A stretch of 64,000 nt of DNA from Euhalothece natronophila Z-M001 (GTDB lineage Bacteria > Cyanobacteriota > Cyanobacteriia > Cyanobacteriales > Rubidibacteraceae). How positions within the stretch are numbered: position 1 is the stretch's first letter; each line of letters begins with the position of its first letter. A model generated the notes under the pieces. It searched no databases and was not told where the DNA came from. It was given only the letters and a program-made list of their open reading frames with translations. The translations under genes were made by a program, and so were the position numbers. The stretch covers positions 310,001 through 374,000 of the forward strand of contig NZ_CP042326.1 of NCBI RefSeq assembly GCF_007904085.1, given 5' to 3'. This document shows positions 1 to 9,030 of the stretch, piece after piece.

Positions 1-599
1 CACCGCTTAAAATTGGTGACAGCTTAGTGGCAGTTAATTTTTCCCCTACCTCTCCCACCCAAGATTGGGAAAAAACAAGCAATGGCTTTATTGCTAAATA
101 CTTAGAAAAAGCTCAAAACACAATTGATTTAGCTTTATTTGTATTCAGCTATCAAGAATTATCCAATACTCTAGCTGACTTACATCAAAATGGGACAAGT
201 ATTAGAGCTTTAATTGATCGCTTATTTGCTTATCGTTACTATAGTGAAGGCTTAGATATGTTAGGAGTAGAATTAGCACGGAATTGTGAAATTGCAGAAG
301 ATAATAATCCTTGGGAATCACCAATTTCAACAGTGGGTGTACCAGAATTTCCGAGGGGCGATAATTTACATCATAAATTCGCTGTTGTGGATGAAAAAAT
401 TGTAATTACAGGATCGCACAATTGGTCAGCAGCGGCAAATTATCGGAATGATGAAACGGTTTTGGTAATTAATAATCCGACGATCGCGGCTCATTATGAT
501 CGTGAATTTAAACAATTATACGATCGCGCTGTTTTAGGGATTCCCTCATGGTTAGAAGAACGAATTGAACAGCAAAAACAAGAGTGTCCTAATTTGTAG
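1..599 (+). CDS. PLD-family phosphodiesterase/nuclease-like protein, C-terminal part
   Basis: The reading frame is open to the left edge (first full codon at base 3), so only the C-terminal half is visible and the GTG at 27 is probably internal. The visible part carries one complete phospholipase D signature: HHKFAVVDE supplies His, Lys and Asp of the HKD motif, followed by GSHNWS. PLD-superfamily enzymes use two such motifs to cut phosphodiester bonds; the first presumably lies upstream of the window. The substrate (DNA, lipid or other) cannot be told. It ends 23 bases before the convergent cobB stop. Confidence 0.75.
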   Translation, partial: PLKIGDSLVAVNFSPTSPTQDWEKTSNGFIAKYLEKAQNTIDLALFVFSYQELSNTLADLHQNGTSIRALIDRLFAYRYYSEGLDMLGVELARNCEIAEDNNPWESPISTVGVPEFPRGDNLHHKFAVVDEKIVITGSHNWSAAANYRNDETVLVINNPTIAAHYDREFKQLYDRAVLGIPSWLEERIEQQKQECPNL

Positions 600-622
600 T
601 TAAGAATGAAACTCCAAAAAAA

Positions 623-1963
623 TTAACACCACTTACTCTTCAGAATGGTTGCCAATCCGTGAGGAAAAATTCCCCAATGAATATGTAAATAAGAGGCATA
701 GATTGATCCGATGTTCCATCCCTCTTGAGTTTGATTTTGATACAAATCACATAAAGAATAGAGGGGAGAGGAAGAAGTTTCTTGCAGTTGAGAACGGTGA
801 AATTCATGTCCCCAAATGCGTTGATTTTCCTTCAAAATGGGATTATTTGGTAAGGGGGTTGCTTGACGATACCCTAAGGTTAGTCGTTTCCCCATGGTGA
901 CGTGAGTGGGTAATAGCCCTAACATTTCCCAAGTTTCTCCTTCCAAGTCGGTGATACTTTGACAGAGATACATTAACCCCCCACATTCGGCGTAAGTGGT
1001 GAGTCCCTGTTGAATCGCTACTTGAGTTTGTTTGACAATTTTTTGATTTTGTGCTAAGGGTTCAGCAAACACTTCAGGAAAACCGCCAGGGAGATACAGT
1101 AAATCAAGATTGGGAGGTAAGTTGGTATCCTCAAGGGGACTGTAAGGGATCAGTTCACATCCTAAATGTTCGAGGAGATCAAGGTTATCTTGGTAGTAGA
1201 AGTTAAAAGCGCGATCGCGCGCAATTCCCACTCGAAACTGACGGGGAACTGTCTCCCACAGAGAAGAAACAGGCATTTGTGGGGTATCCAGCAGGGGGAA
1301 TAATTGTTCCCAATTCAAACTGTCTTGGGCAATGCTAGCAAGTTCTTCCTGAATTTTTGGGAAAGAGGCTACTTCTTCGGTGGGAACTAACCCTAAATGC
1401 CGATCGCGCAGTTTAATCTTATCCTGACGACGAAACACCCCTAATATGGGCAAATTAAGCGGTTCTAAAGCGGTTTTCAATAACTGCAAATGGCGGTCAC
1501 TTCCTACGCGATTTAAAACCACCCCTGCAATGTTAACCCTAGGATCAAAGTTAGCATAACCTTGCGCGATCGCGCCCACCGAACCTGATAAACGAGAACA
1601 ATCTAACACCAGTACCACAGGAACATCTAAAATTCTGGCAATATGGGCGGTAGAAGCATAATCTGTCTTTCCCTGTAAACTCACCCCATCAAATAACCCC
1701 ATTACGCCCTCAATTACAGAATACTCAGCCCCTTGACTGTGATAGGCAAAAGAATGTTTTACATAATCAGGAGAGGTTAAAATGGGGTCTAAATTGCGAC
1801 AAGCACGCCCAGTTACTTGTGTATGAAACATGGGATCAATATAATCCGGTCCCACCTTAAAAGACTGGACTTTTTGGGAGTGACGAGCTAAAAAAGAAAG
1901 GAGAGCGAGGGTAATCGTTGTTTTACCTACTCCACTGCGTTCGCCAGCAATAATAATCGTCAT
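623..1963 (-). CDS. cobB/cbiA: Cobyrinic acid a,c-diamide synthase
   Basis: ATP- and glutamine-dependent amidation of cobyrinic acid side chains a and c, in the corrin pathway. The 446-aa protein has the N-terminal P-loop [10 protein letters not shown] (residues 7-16), the VGPDYIDP segment typical of CobB/CbiA, and a C-terminal class I glutamine amidotransferase domain with the nucleophile Cys327 in YAECGGL and a later GHEFH histidine. Length is normal for the family. It is divergent from asnS with only 15 bases between the two start codons. A second corrin gene, cbiT, lies at 52.3 kb and is not linked. Confidence 0.93.
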   Translation of the reverse strand: MTIIIAGERSGVGKTTITLALLSFLARHSQKVQSFKVGPDYIDPMFHTQVTGRACRNLDPILTSPDYVKHSFAYHSQGAEYSVIEGVMGLFDGVSLQGKTDYASTAHIARILDVPVVLVLDCSRLSGSVGAIAQGYANFDPRVNIAGVVLNRVGSDRHLQLLKTALEPLNLPILGVFRRQDKIKLRDRHLGLVPTEEVASFPKIQEELASIAQDSLNWEQLFPLLDTPQMPVSSLWETVPRQFRVGIARDRAFNFYYQDNLDLLEHLGCELIPYSPLEDTNLPPNLDLLYLPGGFPEVFAEPLAQNQKIVKQTQVAIQQGLTTYAECGGLMYLCQSITDLEGETWEMLGLLPTHVTMGKRLTLGYRQATPLPNNPILKENQRIWGHEFHRSQLQETSSSPLYSLCDLYQNQTQEGWNIGSIYASYLHIHWGIFPHGLATILKSKWC

Positions 1964-1978
1964 ATCGAAAAAAAATTT

Positions 1979-3367
1979 ATGTCAAAAAGCCGTATTATCA
2001 ACTTACTTCGCAATGGACAACCTGACCAACAAGTGACGATTCAAGGTTGGGTTCGCACGAAGCGAGAGTCCAAAAAATTCGCCTTTATGGAAGTCAATGA
2101 CGGGTCTTCATTAGCGAATCTACAAGTTATTTTAGAACCCACTCTCGACAATTACGAAGATAAACTCAATAAAATTAATACAGGGGCTTCAGTGGAAGTG
2201 ACAGGAACTCTAGCAGAGTCTCCAGGGAAAGGACAAAACATCGAATTACAAGCGCAAACTGTCACCATTTACGGCGAAGCTGATCCCGAAACCTATCCCC
2301 TACAGAAAAAGCGTCACTCTTTTGAATTTCTCCGCAGCATTGGACATATTCGCACTCGAACTAATACCCTTGGGGCAGTGATGCGTGTCCGTAATGCCTG
2401 TGCCACTGCGGTGCATCAATTTTTCCAGCAACATGGCTTCCTCTGGGTGCATACTCCCATTATTACCACAAATGATTGTGAAGGGGCAGGAGAATTATTT
2501 AATGTCACCAGTTTTGATCTCAATAATATTCCCCAAGAAAATGGAGAGATAGATTACTCGCAAGACTTTTTTGGACGACCTGCTTATTTAACAGTTAGTG
2601 GACAATTAGAAGCCGAAGCAATGGCATTAACCTTTGATCGGGTTTATACCTTTGGCCCCACCTTCCGTGCTGAAAATTCTAACACTTCTCGCCATTTAGC
2701 CGAGTTTTGGATGATAGAACCAGAAATGGCGTTTTGTGACTTAAAAGGGGATATGGATTGGGCGGAAGCATTCCTTAAACATATTTTTAAAACGGTTTTA
2801 GATCAATGTCCTGAAGATATGGAATTTTTTAATAAACGGATTGATGATTCAGTGTTAGCCACGGCTGATAATATTATTAATCAAGACTTTGAACGATTAA
2901 GTTATACTAGCGCGATCGCGCTTTTAGAAAAGGCAGATAAAAAATTTGAATACCCTGTAGAATGGGGCATTGATTTACAATCAGAACACGAACGTTATTT
3001 ATGTGAAGAATACTTCCAAAAGCCAGTTATTCTCACTGATTATCCCAGTGACATTAAAGCTTTTTATATGCGTCTCAATGATGACGAAAAAACCGTGGGT
3101 GCAATGGATGTTTTAGCTCCAAAAATTGGTGAAATCATTGGCGGTTCCCAACGGGAAGAACGGTTAGATGTTTTAGAGAAACGGATTAAAGAGGCTGGCA
3201 TGGAACCCGAACAATTATGGTGGTATCTTGATTTAAGACGCTATGGAACTGTTCCTCATTCTGGGTTTGGCTTAGGCTTTGAGCGGTTAATTCAATTTAT
3301 GACAGGGATGCAGAATATTCGTGATGTTATCCCCTTCCCTCGCACTCCTGATAATGCTGAATTTTAA
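1979..3367 (+). CDS. asnS: Asparagine-tRNA ligase
   Basis: Class IIb aminoacyl-tRNA synthetase that charges tRNA-Asn. The 462-aa protein has an N-terminal OB-fold anticodon-binding domain (about residues 1-100, [12 protein letters not shown]) and a class II core with motif 2 in [11 protein letters not shown] and motif 3 at the C-terminus (GFGLGFERL). The [13 protein letters not shown] pattern favours AsnRS over AspRS. The ATG at 1979 follows an A/T-rich 15-base spacer shared with divergent cobB, so its promoter must lie in that spacer or inside cobB. Confidence 0.96.
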   Translation: MSKSRIINLLRNGQPDQQVTIQGWVRTKRESKKFAFMEVNDGSSLANLQVILEPTLDNYEDKLNKINTGASVEVTGTLAESPGKGQNIELQAQTVTIYGEADPETYPLQKKRHSFEFLRSIGHIRTRTNTLGAVMRVRNACATAVHQFFQQHGFLWVHTPIITTNDCEGAGELFNVTSFDLNNIPQENGEIDYSQDFFGRPAYLTVSGQLEAEAMALTFDRVYTFGPTFRAENSNTSRHLAEFWMIEPEMAFCDLKGDMDWAEAFLKHIFKTVLDQCPEDMEFFNKRIDDSVLATADNIINQDFERLSYTSAIALLEKADKKFEYPVEWGIDLQSEHERYLCEEYFQKPVILTDYPSDIKAFYMRLNDDEKTVGAMDVLAPKIGEIIGGSQREERLDVLEKRIKEAGMEPEQLWWYLDLRRYGTVPHSGFGLGFERLIQFMTGMQNIRDVIPFPRTPDNAEF

Positions 3368-3536
3368 TCAAGCTAAAAATTTTGTTGTTAGTCCTTCGTC
3401 CTTTGTCCTTTGTTGTTTGTAAACCAATGACTAATGACTAATGACCAATGACTAATTTTACGAGGGACAGGGGGAAAAATCCCTGTAGGGACTTGGGTTG
3501 TCCCCCGTTTCAGATTACCCAATGAGTCCCTAGCTC
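3368..3536. repeat. Intergenic heptamer-repeat cluster between asnS and gnd
   Basis: From about 3387 to 3456 the spacer consists of degenerate 7-base units: first TCCTTTG/TCCTTCG and TTGTTTG units, then ACTAATG/ACCAATG units. The same units recur at 9557, 15701, 27021, 28037, 59312, 60061 and 61711, in both orientations, always between genes. Short tandemly repeated repetitive sequences of this kind are known in cyanobacterial genomes. From 3460 to 3530 there are G/C-rich inverted segments (GTCCC/GGGAT followed by T5 on the minus strand), a weak candidate terminator for gnd. Confidence 0.75.
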
Positions 3537-4970
3537 TTAACTAGAGGAGTTATTGAGCCATTCTGTATGGAAAAACTTGCCACGAGGTTTATCCACTCGT
3601 TCATAAGTATGTGCGCCAAAGAAATCACGTTGGGCTTGGGTAAGATTTTGGGGTAGTCGCTCACGCCGATAGCTGTCAAAATAATCTAAAGACGCACTAA
3701 ACGCCGGAACAGGGATTCCTAAGCGATTAGCAACCGTTAACACATCTCGCCACGCCTGTTGTCGATCTAAAATTGTCTGCTTAAACTCAGGAGCAAGTAA
3801 GAGATTCGGAAGTTGAGGATTGTCTTTGAATGCTGTTTTAATTTTGTCTAAGAAGCCCGCCCGAATAATACAACCGCCTTTCCAAATGCGAGCAATTTCA
3901 CTCAAATTTAAGTTAAACCCAAACTCTTCTGAGGCTTTTGCCATTAATGCCATTCCTTGGGCATAGGAACACATTTTTGAGCAGTAGAGGGCATCGCGAA
4001 CTTTATTAATAAACTCTTGTACATCTCCCTCATATTTTTGGTCAGTGGGGCCATTAAGTTGTTCACTTGCCGCCAACCGTTCCTCTTTAAAGGAAGAAAT
4101 CACTCTTGCATTCACCGCCGCATAGATAGTGGGAATGGGAACCCCTAGTTCTAGGGAAGTAACTACTGTCCAGCGCCCTGTTCCTTTTTGCCCGGCTGAG
4201 TCAAGAATCACATCTACTAAGGGAAGATTAGTTTCAGGGTCAATTTTCTTGAAAATCTCAGTACTAATTTCAATTAAAAAGGAGTTTAGTTCCTCCGTCT
4301 GATTCCATTGAGCAAAGACTTCACTTAACTGAGTATGATTTAATCCCAGAGCATTTTTGAGTAAATCATAAGCCTCTGCAATGAGTTGCATATCCCCATA
4401 CTCAATGCCATTGTGAACCATTTTCACATAATGACCTGCCCCGCCTGGCCCAATATAAGTAACACAAGGACCATCATCGACTTGAGCGGCAATTTTGGTA
4501 ACAATTGGCTCCACTTTTTCATAGGCTTCTGGGGTTCCGCCTGGCATAAGACTCGGCCCTAGTAGCGCTCCTTCTTCACCACCACTAACACCCATCCCCA
4601 TAAAACCTAATCCCACTGCTTCTAATTCTTCGGTACGGCGTTGGGTATCTTCATAAAGGGAGTTTCCGCCGTCAATGATCATATCTCCTTCTTGTAAAAG
4701 AGGCTTAAGCTGACTAATCACAGCATCTACCGCTTTCCCTGCTTGTACCATCACCAAAATTTTACGCGGTGGCGCTAATGCTTTCACAAATTCTTCAATG
4801 CTATAAGTATCGGTAACATTTTTCCCTTGCGCTCGTTGGGCCATAAAATTCTTAGTTTTTTCCGCAGTGCGGTTATAAACAGCCACAGGGAAACCTCGGC
4901 TTTCTACGTTGAGAGCTAAGTTCTCTCCCATTACTGCTAAACCAATTACACCAAAGCTCGGTTGTGTCAT
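3537..4970 (-). CDS. gnd: 6-phosphogluconate dehydrogenase, decarboxylating
   Basis: Oxidises 6-phosphogluconate to ribulose 5-phosphate, CO2 and NADPH in the oxidative pentose phosphate pathway. The 477-aa protein has an N-terminal Rossmann motif (GVIGLAVMGENLALN), the family signature region GVSGGEEGA, the catalytic Lys-bearing segment VKMVHNGIEYGDMQ, and an all-helical C-terminal domain ending in the usual tail (FHTEW). Length is standard. It is monocistronic here, convergent with asnS and divergent from the broken acetyltransferase gene at 5109. Confidence 0.96.
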   Translation of the reverse strand: MTQPSFGVIGLAVMGENLALNVESRGFPVAVYNRTAEKTKNFMAQRAQGKNVTDTYSIEEFVKALAPPRKILVMVQAGKAVDAVISQLKPLLQEGDMIIDGGNSLYEDTQRRTEELEAVGLGFMGMGVSGGEEGALLGPSLMPGGTPEAYEKVEPIVTKIAAQVDDGPCVTYIGPGGAGHYVKMVHNGIEYGDMQLIAEAYDLLKNALGLNHTQLSEVFAQWNQTEELNSFLIEISTEIFKKIDPETNLPLVDVILDSAGQKGTGRWTVVTSLELGVPIPTIYAAVNARVISSFKEERLAASEQLNGPTDQKYEGDVQEFINKVRDALYCSKMCSYAQGMALMAKASEEFGFNLNLSEIARIWKGGCIIRAGFLDKIKTAFKDNPQLPNLLLAPEFKQTILDRQQAWRDVLTVANRLGIPVPAFSASLDYFDSYRRERLPQNLTQAQRDFFGAHTYERVDKPRGKFFHTEWLNNSSS

Positions 4971-5108
4971 AGCTTATAATCCGCGATCGTTAAAAGTTAG
5001 TTTGCTTTACAGGATAACGAGAATTTGCTGAGTTTTCCCTAAAAATAAATTAAAGATTCGCTAGACTGATGAAAGTAGCAGTGGAAGAATGCTTCATTGT
5101 AATCAGTA

Positions 5109-5153
5109 ATGAGCGTTAAACTGATAACCTACCATCCTAGGTGGAAAAAGTAT
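5109..5153 (+). pseudogene. N-terminal fragment of a GNAT acetyltransferase gene split by the IS element
   Basis: ATG at 5109 opens a frame reading MSVKLITYHPRWKKY, which looks like the beta1-alpha1 start of a GNAT acetyltransferase. It is cut after the TAT codon at 5151-5153 by the IS200/IS605-type element. Joining this codon to GTT at 9031 gives ...WKKY-VEHLNRLWLEEFF..., an ungapped GNAT N-terminus in one frame of 154 codons. The join is my reconstruction; the element end could differ by up to three bases because TAT occurs at both edges. Confidence 0.7.
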
Positions 5154-5163
5154 TGTCAACTAC

Positions 5164-5197
5164 CCCCAATCAATCGCTAAAAGCGATGTGATTGGGG
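5164..5197 (-). repeat. Right-end hairpin of the IS200/IS605-type element
   Basis: Inverted repeat CCCCAATCAATCGC / GCGAT-G-TGATTGGGG around a TAAAA loop with a single-base bulge. It overlaps the last codons and stop of tnpB. In characterised TnpB systems the guide (omega) RNA is made from the 3' end of tnpB plus the right end, so the scaffold would be expected here and the guide just beyond 5154 on the minus strand. The hairpin is seen; the RNA is inference. Confidence 0.75.
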
Positions 5198-6107
5198 CTT
5201 GTTTCTGCCGTCCACCTCAACTCCATGAACCTCAAAAGGCGCATGGCTTTAGCTTCATCCGACGAAACATCCGACGATCCCGAAGAATCATCTGGGCAGG
5301 CTGACAAACTACCCGTACTTGCCCAGTCTTGCCGAACAAGTAACGTTCTCATTGCTATGTTCCTAGCACCCACTAAGTCTGCATGAAGGTTAAACCCACA
5401 GTTTTCACAATGGAAAATTAACCCTTTATTCGGTCGGTTTCCTTTAGAAGTATGTCCACAGTGGGGGCAACTTTGGGAAGTGTAATCAGCATCAACTTTA
5501 ATTGCCAAAGAACCATTCAATACTGCTTTATAGTCAATGAAACTTTGGAGTTCAGCAAAAGACCAACTGGTTTGTTTACGGTTAGCCTTCTTCTGTTTCT
5601 TAGATGCTTTTCCACCCTTGCGACGAGGGTTAGTTCTTTCCCTGATGTAGGTTAAATCTTCCAAACCAATAAGTGAATTAGGTTTAGCAACTTGTTTAGA
5701 AACTCGGTGGTTAATATCAGCGCGAAACCGTCTCTCTCGTCCTGATAACTTTTTCAGTCTTCTTTTGGCAGAACGAGTGCCTTTACGCTGTAGTGATTTT
5801 CTTCTCCTTTGATAATGGTTTGCTTGATGAATCGTTGATTTACCGTTATAGAAACTAACCTGATTCTTGGTATCGGTTTCTACGGCTAAATAACGTTGAC
5901 CAACATCAACACCGCTAACCCTTTTAATGTCTGTAGGTTGGATATCTGGCTTATCTATCTCTAAGCCCACTAACAAGTAATAAGTCTTGTTAGAAGGAGT
6001 ATAGTAAATTTTTGCTCCTTTGGCTTTAGCTTCTCCTGACTTAATTAAATCAAGATGTTTTTGGTAGCCAGAATAAGAAACCTTGATTCTACCTTGTAAA
6101 GTAATGA
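5170..6107 (-). CDS. tnpB: RNA-guided nuclease TnpB, exon 2 (C-terminal part)
   Basis: Second exon of the split tnpB. Spliced to 8473-8875 it encodes a 446-aa TnpB. This part contains the RuvC-like nuclease: Asp202 in SGVDVGQ, Glu284 in IGLEDL, a four-Cys zinc ribbon (CPHC...CENC, Cys348/351/368/371) and the last catalytic Asp378 in HADLVGARNIA. TnpB proteins are RNA-guided DNA nucleases, ancestors of Cas12. Without splicing the exon has no good start (the longest internal frame opens at a TTG, 5976), so active protein should depend on the intron. Confidence 0.9.
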
Positions 6108-6182
6108 ATCGGGTAAGGTTCGAGAGTCGCCTCTCTCCCCTCCCCTAAGAACCGCACGTGACAGTTTCCCATCATACGGCTC
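6108..6182 (-). ncRNA. Group II intron domains V and VI
   Basis: Domain V is at 6149-6182, 34 bases on the minus strand, starting GAGCCGTATG and ending GTGCGGTTC, with the GAAA tetraloop region. This is the catalytic hairpin typical of bacterial group II introns. Domain VI (6108-6148) follows as a G-rich/C-rich hairpin that should carry the branch-point A. The stop codon of the maturase gene overlaps the first bases of domain V. Confidence 0.9.
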
Positions 6183-7857
6183 AAGCCTTACTTCCAGCCT
6201 TTGTCTTGGATTTTGTACTGTGTACCTGTTTATGACACGCTTTGTGTAAGTGGATTAAGTTCTCAAGGTCGTCTGAGCCACCTTCTTTTACAGGTATTAT
6301 GTGGTGGGTTTCGATTTCTTCTCCGTTATAGAGGCTATCGCCACAGATAGGACATTTATGCTCTTGCATCTTGGCTACTTGTTCGTATTTAGAACCTTTT
6401 GCCCATTTTATTTTTCCTATCTTGAGGCTTCTTTTATGCCAATAATCTCGAAGTGAGGGGTCATCAGGGCTTGCTGTCCCTTTGACTTTCACGTGCCTTA
6501 CTATGGGTGTACTACTGATATCGTACAGGACAAAGAGTTTTTCCTTGTCTCCACGACCAGTCCCTTTACACATAAAAGTCCAATGATTCCCTTTGTACGA
6601 ACCGAAATATCTATTTGCTACCCACTTTTTACTCTTCATTGGGTGTCGCCGACAACACCATTTCCAGAGGTACTGCCATACTCGGTGCGAGATATAGCTA
6701 AAGGTTTCTTTGCTAACTACTCCTCTGTAGTAATTTGCAAAACCTCGGAGAAGCGGATTTAGGACTTTAATAACTTCCTCTTGGGTCGAAGCCTTCATAT
6801 TATTGAGAGTGTTTCCAACCTTCTTACAGAAGGCGAGAACTTTCTCTTTTTGAGGCTTAATCAACAATTTGCCATCATAATGGCGTAAGTTAAATCCAAG
6901 GAAATCAAAACCTTCTTCCATTGAAACGATTGTCGTCTTCTCCGTGCTAATTTCCAGTCCTCGTTCTGACATCCATTGCTTTATCTGGTCTAAAATTTGT
7001 TCAAGACTCTCTTTATTCTTGGAGGTGACTACAAAATCATCTGCATATCGAATAACACCGAGTTTTGGGTTATTTGACTTAATGAAGTCTTCCAACCCGT
7101 GTAACCCGATATTAGCTAGCAGTGGACTAATCACCCCACCTTGAGGCGTACCCGTATCGGTTGGATTGAGAATCCCTTTTTCGAGATAACCAGCTTTTAA
7201 CCATCCTTCAATTAAATCTCCACGTGGTACAGACTCTATTGCTTTCAGGATGGATTCATGAGCAATGTTGTCGAAGAAGCCTGAAATATCAGCGTCTAGA
7301 ACCCACTTGTCAAATGTTCTCCCATCACTACTGTCTCCCTTCAATCTTAAGAAGCATTGTGCGATGGCATCGTGACAACTTCGACCGCATCTAAACCCGT
7401 AAGAATTAGGTTCAAATACAGATTCCCATTCAGGCTCTAGTGTATTCTTAACCATTGCTTGTGCGACTCTATCCCTCACGGTAGGGATTCCGAGGGGACG
7501 TTTCTTCCCATTTGATTTGGGTATGTAAACTCGCCGTGTCGGATTAGCTTTGGGCATCTCCCAACTGTTCACAAGTTTCACTCGCTCGTCTGGGGTATTG
7601 AGTACCTCCTTATCTACCCCTGCGGTTCGCTTTCCTTGGTTGACTTGAGTGATTTGTCGCACTGATAAGAGCAAATTGGCTCGGCTTCGTAACAACAGCT
7701 TCTGCAACCGACGTAGTTGCTTCCACTGACCAAGACTTCTGGCACGAAAGATTCGCATACGTAAGTTTCTGACAGACTTTTTGACCTTACGCCAGTTAAT
7801 CTGACCCCAGTCTGTAATCTGTCCCCTCAGTCCATTTGTCAACGTTATAGATGACAT
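6181..7857 (-). CDS. ltrA: Group II intron reverse transcriptase/maturase with HNH endonuclease
   Basis: Intron-encoded protein, 558 aa, intact. Order of domains: N-terminal RT-0 extension, reverse transcriptase fingers/palm with the catalytic YADD at residues 271-274 and the TGTPQGGVISP segment at about 236-245, maturase (X) domain at about 340-430, and a C-terminal HNH endonuclease (CPIC...HHIIPVKEGG...LHKACHKQVH, about 496-545). It helps the intron fold for splicing and copies it into new DNA sites by retrohoming. The HNH domain would cut the second target strand. All key residues are present, so the intron may be mobile. Confidence 0.95.
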   Translation of the reverse strand: MSSITLTNGLRGQITDWGQINWRKVKKSVRNLRMRIFRARSLGQWKQLRRLQKLLLRSRANLLLSVRQITQVNQGKRTAGVDKEVLNTPDERVKLVNSWEMPKANPTRRVYIPKSNGKKRPLGIPTVRDRVAQAMVKNTLEPEWESVFEPNSYGFRCGRSCHDAIAQCFLRLKGDSSDGRTFDKWVLDADISGFFDNIAHESILKAIESVPRGDLIEGWLKAGYLEKGILNPTDTGTPQGGVISPLLANIGLHGLEDFIKSNNPKLGVIRYADDFVVTSKNKESLEQILDQIKQWMSERGLEISTEKTTIVSMEEGFDFLGFNLRHYDGKLLIKPQKEKVLAFCKKVGNTLNNMKASTQEEVIKVLNPLLRGFANYYRGVVSKETFSYISHRVWQYLWKWCCRRHPMKSKKWVANRYFGSYKGNHWTFMCKGTGRGDKEKLFVLYDISSTPIVRHVKVKGTASPDDPSLRDYWHKRSLKIGKIKWAKGSKYEQVAKMQEHKCPICGDSLYNGEEIETHHIIPVKEGGSDDLENLIHLHKACHKQVHSTKSKTKAGSKA

Positions 7858-8162
7858 CTAACTTCTCCTCGGGTTCGTCACCCTTGTAAACTTTTCTTTC
7901 GTATAAGACCCAAGGTAAGTCTGCTATTGCTTTCGCTCAGGGATAATGTCTCAACCCCTATCCATCCCATTACAGGTTGGCGTTCGCTTCTTACCTCATC
8001 TTCTACCCTCCAGAGAGTTGTAGGTTCGTTACCTCCCCCCTACTCCTGACTCGACCCGTCGAAGAGACTCTGTAGGGTTTACCCTGTTGTGTCGATTGAA
8101 CATACGAATTGGTTAGGATGGCTGACTTTTCTGCGGAAAGGATACGTTTCCACTTTTGTACG

Positions 8163-8169
8163 ATTAGTC
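8163..8169 (-). other. EBS1 of the group II intron
   Basis: Minus-strand GACTAAT within intron domain I is perfectly complementary to ATTAGTC, the last seven bases of exon 1 (IBS1, 8473-8479). Group II introns recognise their insertion site by this pairing, so the match supports the 5' splice site chosen at 8472/8473. Confidence 0.8.
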
Positions 8170-8229
8170 AACGTACAAACCACTTTCTTACCTTTTGGTT
8201 ACAGCCTTTCAGGGATGATTTGGCTGTTT

Positions 8230-8235
8230 GAAGGA
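8230..8235 (-). other. EBS2 of the group II intron
   Basis: Minus-strand TCCTTC is complementary to GAAGGA (IBS2), which lies immediately upstream of IBS1 in exon 1. EBS2 sits 5' of EBS1 in the RNA, as in known group IIB introns. Confidence 0.7.
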
Positions 8236-8472
8236 TAACGCAGTTTATTAATCAGCTTGGACTATGTTCATCCTTCCAATTCTCCTTCTAGCACGGAAAC
8301 CAGTTAATCCCTACCAGCAACCGTTACGTTAGGGGCGTGCATTCCACTGGATTCATTGCTTACTACCAGCGTCGCCACTCTCCAGATGAGGAGAGCTTTC
8401 CACGAAGGACAGGGGTGGAAATCCCTGTGGTGTAAGGGTTACACCGATTCAACCGACCAGTTCAGGTCGCAC

Positions 8473-8875
8473 GACTAATTCCTTCTTTAACAAAGGAGAA
8501 GTCTCGACCATAATTAAGATTACAAGTTCTAGAAACAAACTGCGGTGGTTTGTCTAATCCCTTGTACCTTTTTTTGATCTTTCCTTGTTTACGATGTTGG
8601 CTATTTTGTTTAACCTTAGTCCATAAGGTTCTGTATGTTGCTCCTACTTGACGACAAACATTACAAGCCATCTGAGATGGTAAATTGTATTCATCTCGGA
8701 TGTCATAGTAAACTAACTTTTGCAGTTTGTTAGCACTACTGGTTCGTTTATTATCAAAAGCAACCTGTGAAACATAGTTTAGAGCATCACGATAAGCCAA
8801 AGAAACCTCCCTTAAGAGCGTCTTTTGCTCGGTCGAGAGGTCTAACTTTAACTTGGCAGTGATGACTTGTTTCAT
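8473..8875 (-). CDS. tnpB: RNA-guided nuclease TnpB, exon 1 (N-terminal part)
   Basis: Encodes the first 134 residues of TnpB: MKQVITAKLKLDLSTEQ and a helical, basic N-terminal domain of the OrfB_HTH type ending ...DFSFVKEGIS. Read on without splicing, the frame runs only three codons into the intron (R-A-T) and stops. The 403 bases end one base into a codon; exon 2 supplies the other two. An A/T-rich region with TATAATA on the minus strand lies just upstream at about 8895-8905 and could be a -10 element. Confidence 0.88.
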
Positions 8876-8945
8876 TTTCTTAATCTTACAAAGTTACTTT
8901 ATTATAACAGCTTAGTGAAGATGTGCGCCCTTCCTGAGGCGCCGT

Positions 8946-8966
8946 CGTCGGAATTTAGTTCCGACG
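8946..8966. repeat. Perfect hairpin upstream of tnpB inside the element
   Basis: CGTCGGAA / TTCCGACG, 8-bp arms around a 5-base loop, flanked by a further pair of GGCGCCGT / GAGCGCCGT segments. It lies between the tnpB start and the left-end hairpin. Possibly part of the left-end structure or of the tnpB leader. Confidence 0.6.
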
Positions 8967-8984
8967 TTTATGAGCGCCGTCTCA

Positions 8985-9011
8985 CGACTAATCGCTAACG
9001 CGATGTAGTCG
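8985..9011. repeat. Left-end hairpin of the IS200/IS605-type element
   Basis: CGACTAATCGC / GCGAT-G-TAGTCG with a short loop and one bulged base, the same design as the right-end hairpin at 5164-5197. Such subterminal structures mark IS200/IS605 ends and are the TnpA recognition sites in studied members. Confidence 0.75.
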
Positions 9012-9030
9012 GAGAATCCTTGCCACTTAT

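Larger units (their letters stand above)
6108..8472 (-). mobile_element. Group II intron inserted in tnpB
   Basis: On the minus strand the intron opens with GTGCGACC at 8472 and ends ...ACCCGAT at 6108, matching the GUGYG...AY rule. A 34-base domain V and a short domain VI precede the 3' end. An RT-HNH maturase ORF occupies domain IV. Exon 1 ends GAAGGA-ATTAGTC; both parts pair with EBS2 and EBS1 in domain I. Removing the 2365 bases joins C+TC into a Leu codon and restores tnpB. The gene-free stretch 7858-8472 is the structured domain I-III RNA. It inserted in the sense orientation, as needed for splicing. Confidence 0.93.
5154..9030 (-). mobile_element. IS200/IS605-type (tnpB-only) element carrying a group II intron
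   Basis: The element holds one tnpB gene on the minus strand and no tnpA, so it is IS1341-like and would need TnpA in trans to move. Both ends carry related imperfect hairpins: 8985-9011 (CGACTA-ATCGC, loop, GCGAT-G-TAGTCG) and 5164-5197 (CCCCAATCA-ATCGC, loop, GCGAT-G-TGATTGGGG), each with the same single-base bulge. Subterminal bulged hairpins are what IS200/IS605 TnpA binds. Removing the segment rejoins a GNAT gene in frame. Size is 3877 bases, or 1512 without the intron. Ends are inferred to within about three bases. Confidence 0.82.

Noticed and set aside
649-900. 83-aa plus-strand frame opposite cobB
   Set aside because: Lies wholly inside conserved cobB and shows no family features.
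3387-3456. Repeated short units that might suggest a CRISPR array
   Set aside because: Units are 7 bases, degenerate and directly tandem, with no 20-40 base repeats or unique spacers and no cas genes.
5170-5976. Treating the tnpB C-terminal frame as a separate intact gene
   Set aside because: It opens at a TTG within a continuous coding frame that runs back to the intron boundary; it is exon 2 of one gene.
6108-8472. Reading the insertion in tnpB as a group I intron (IStron)
   Set aside because: The GTGCG start, 34-base domain V, AT end and RT maturase are group II features; no group I core or TnpA-IStron layout is seen.
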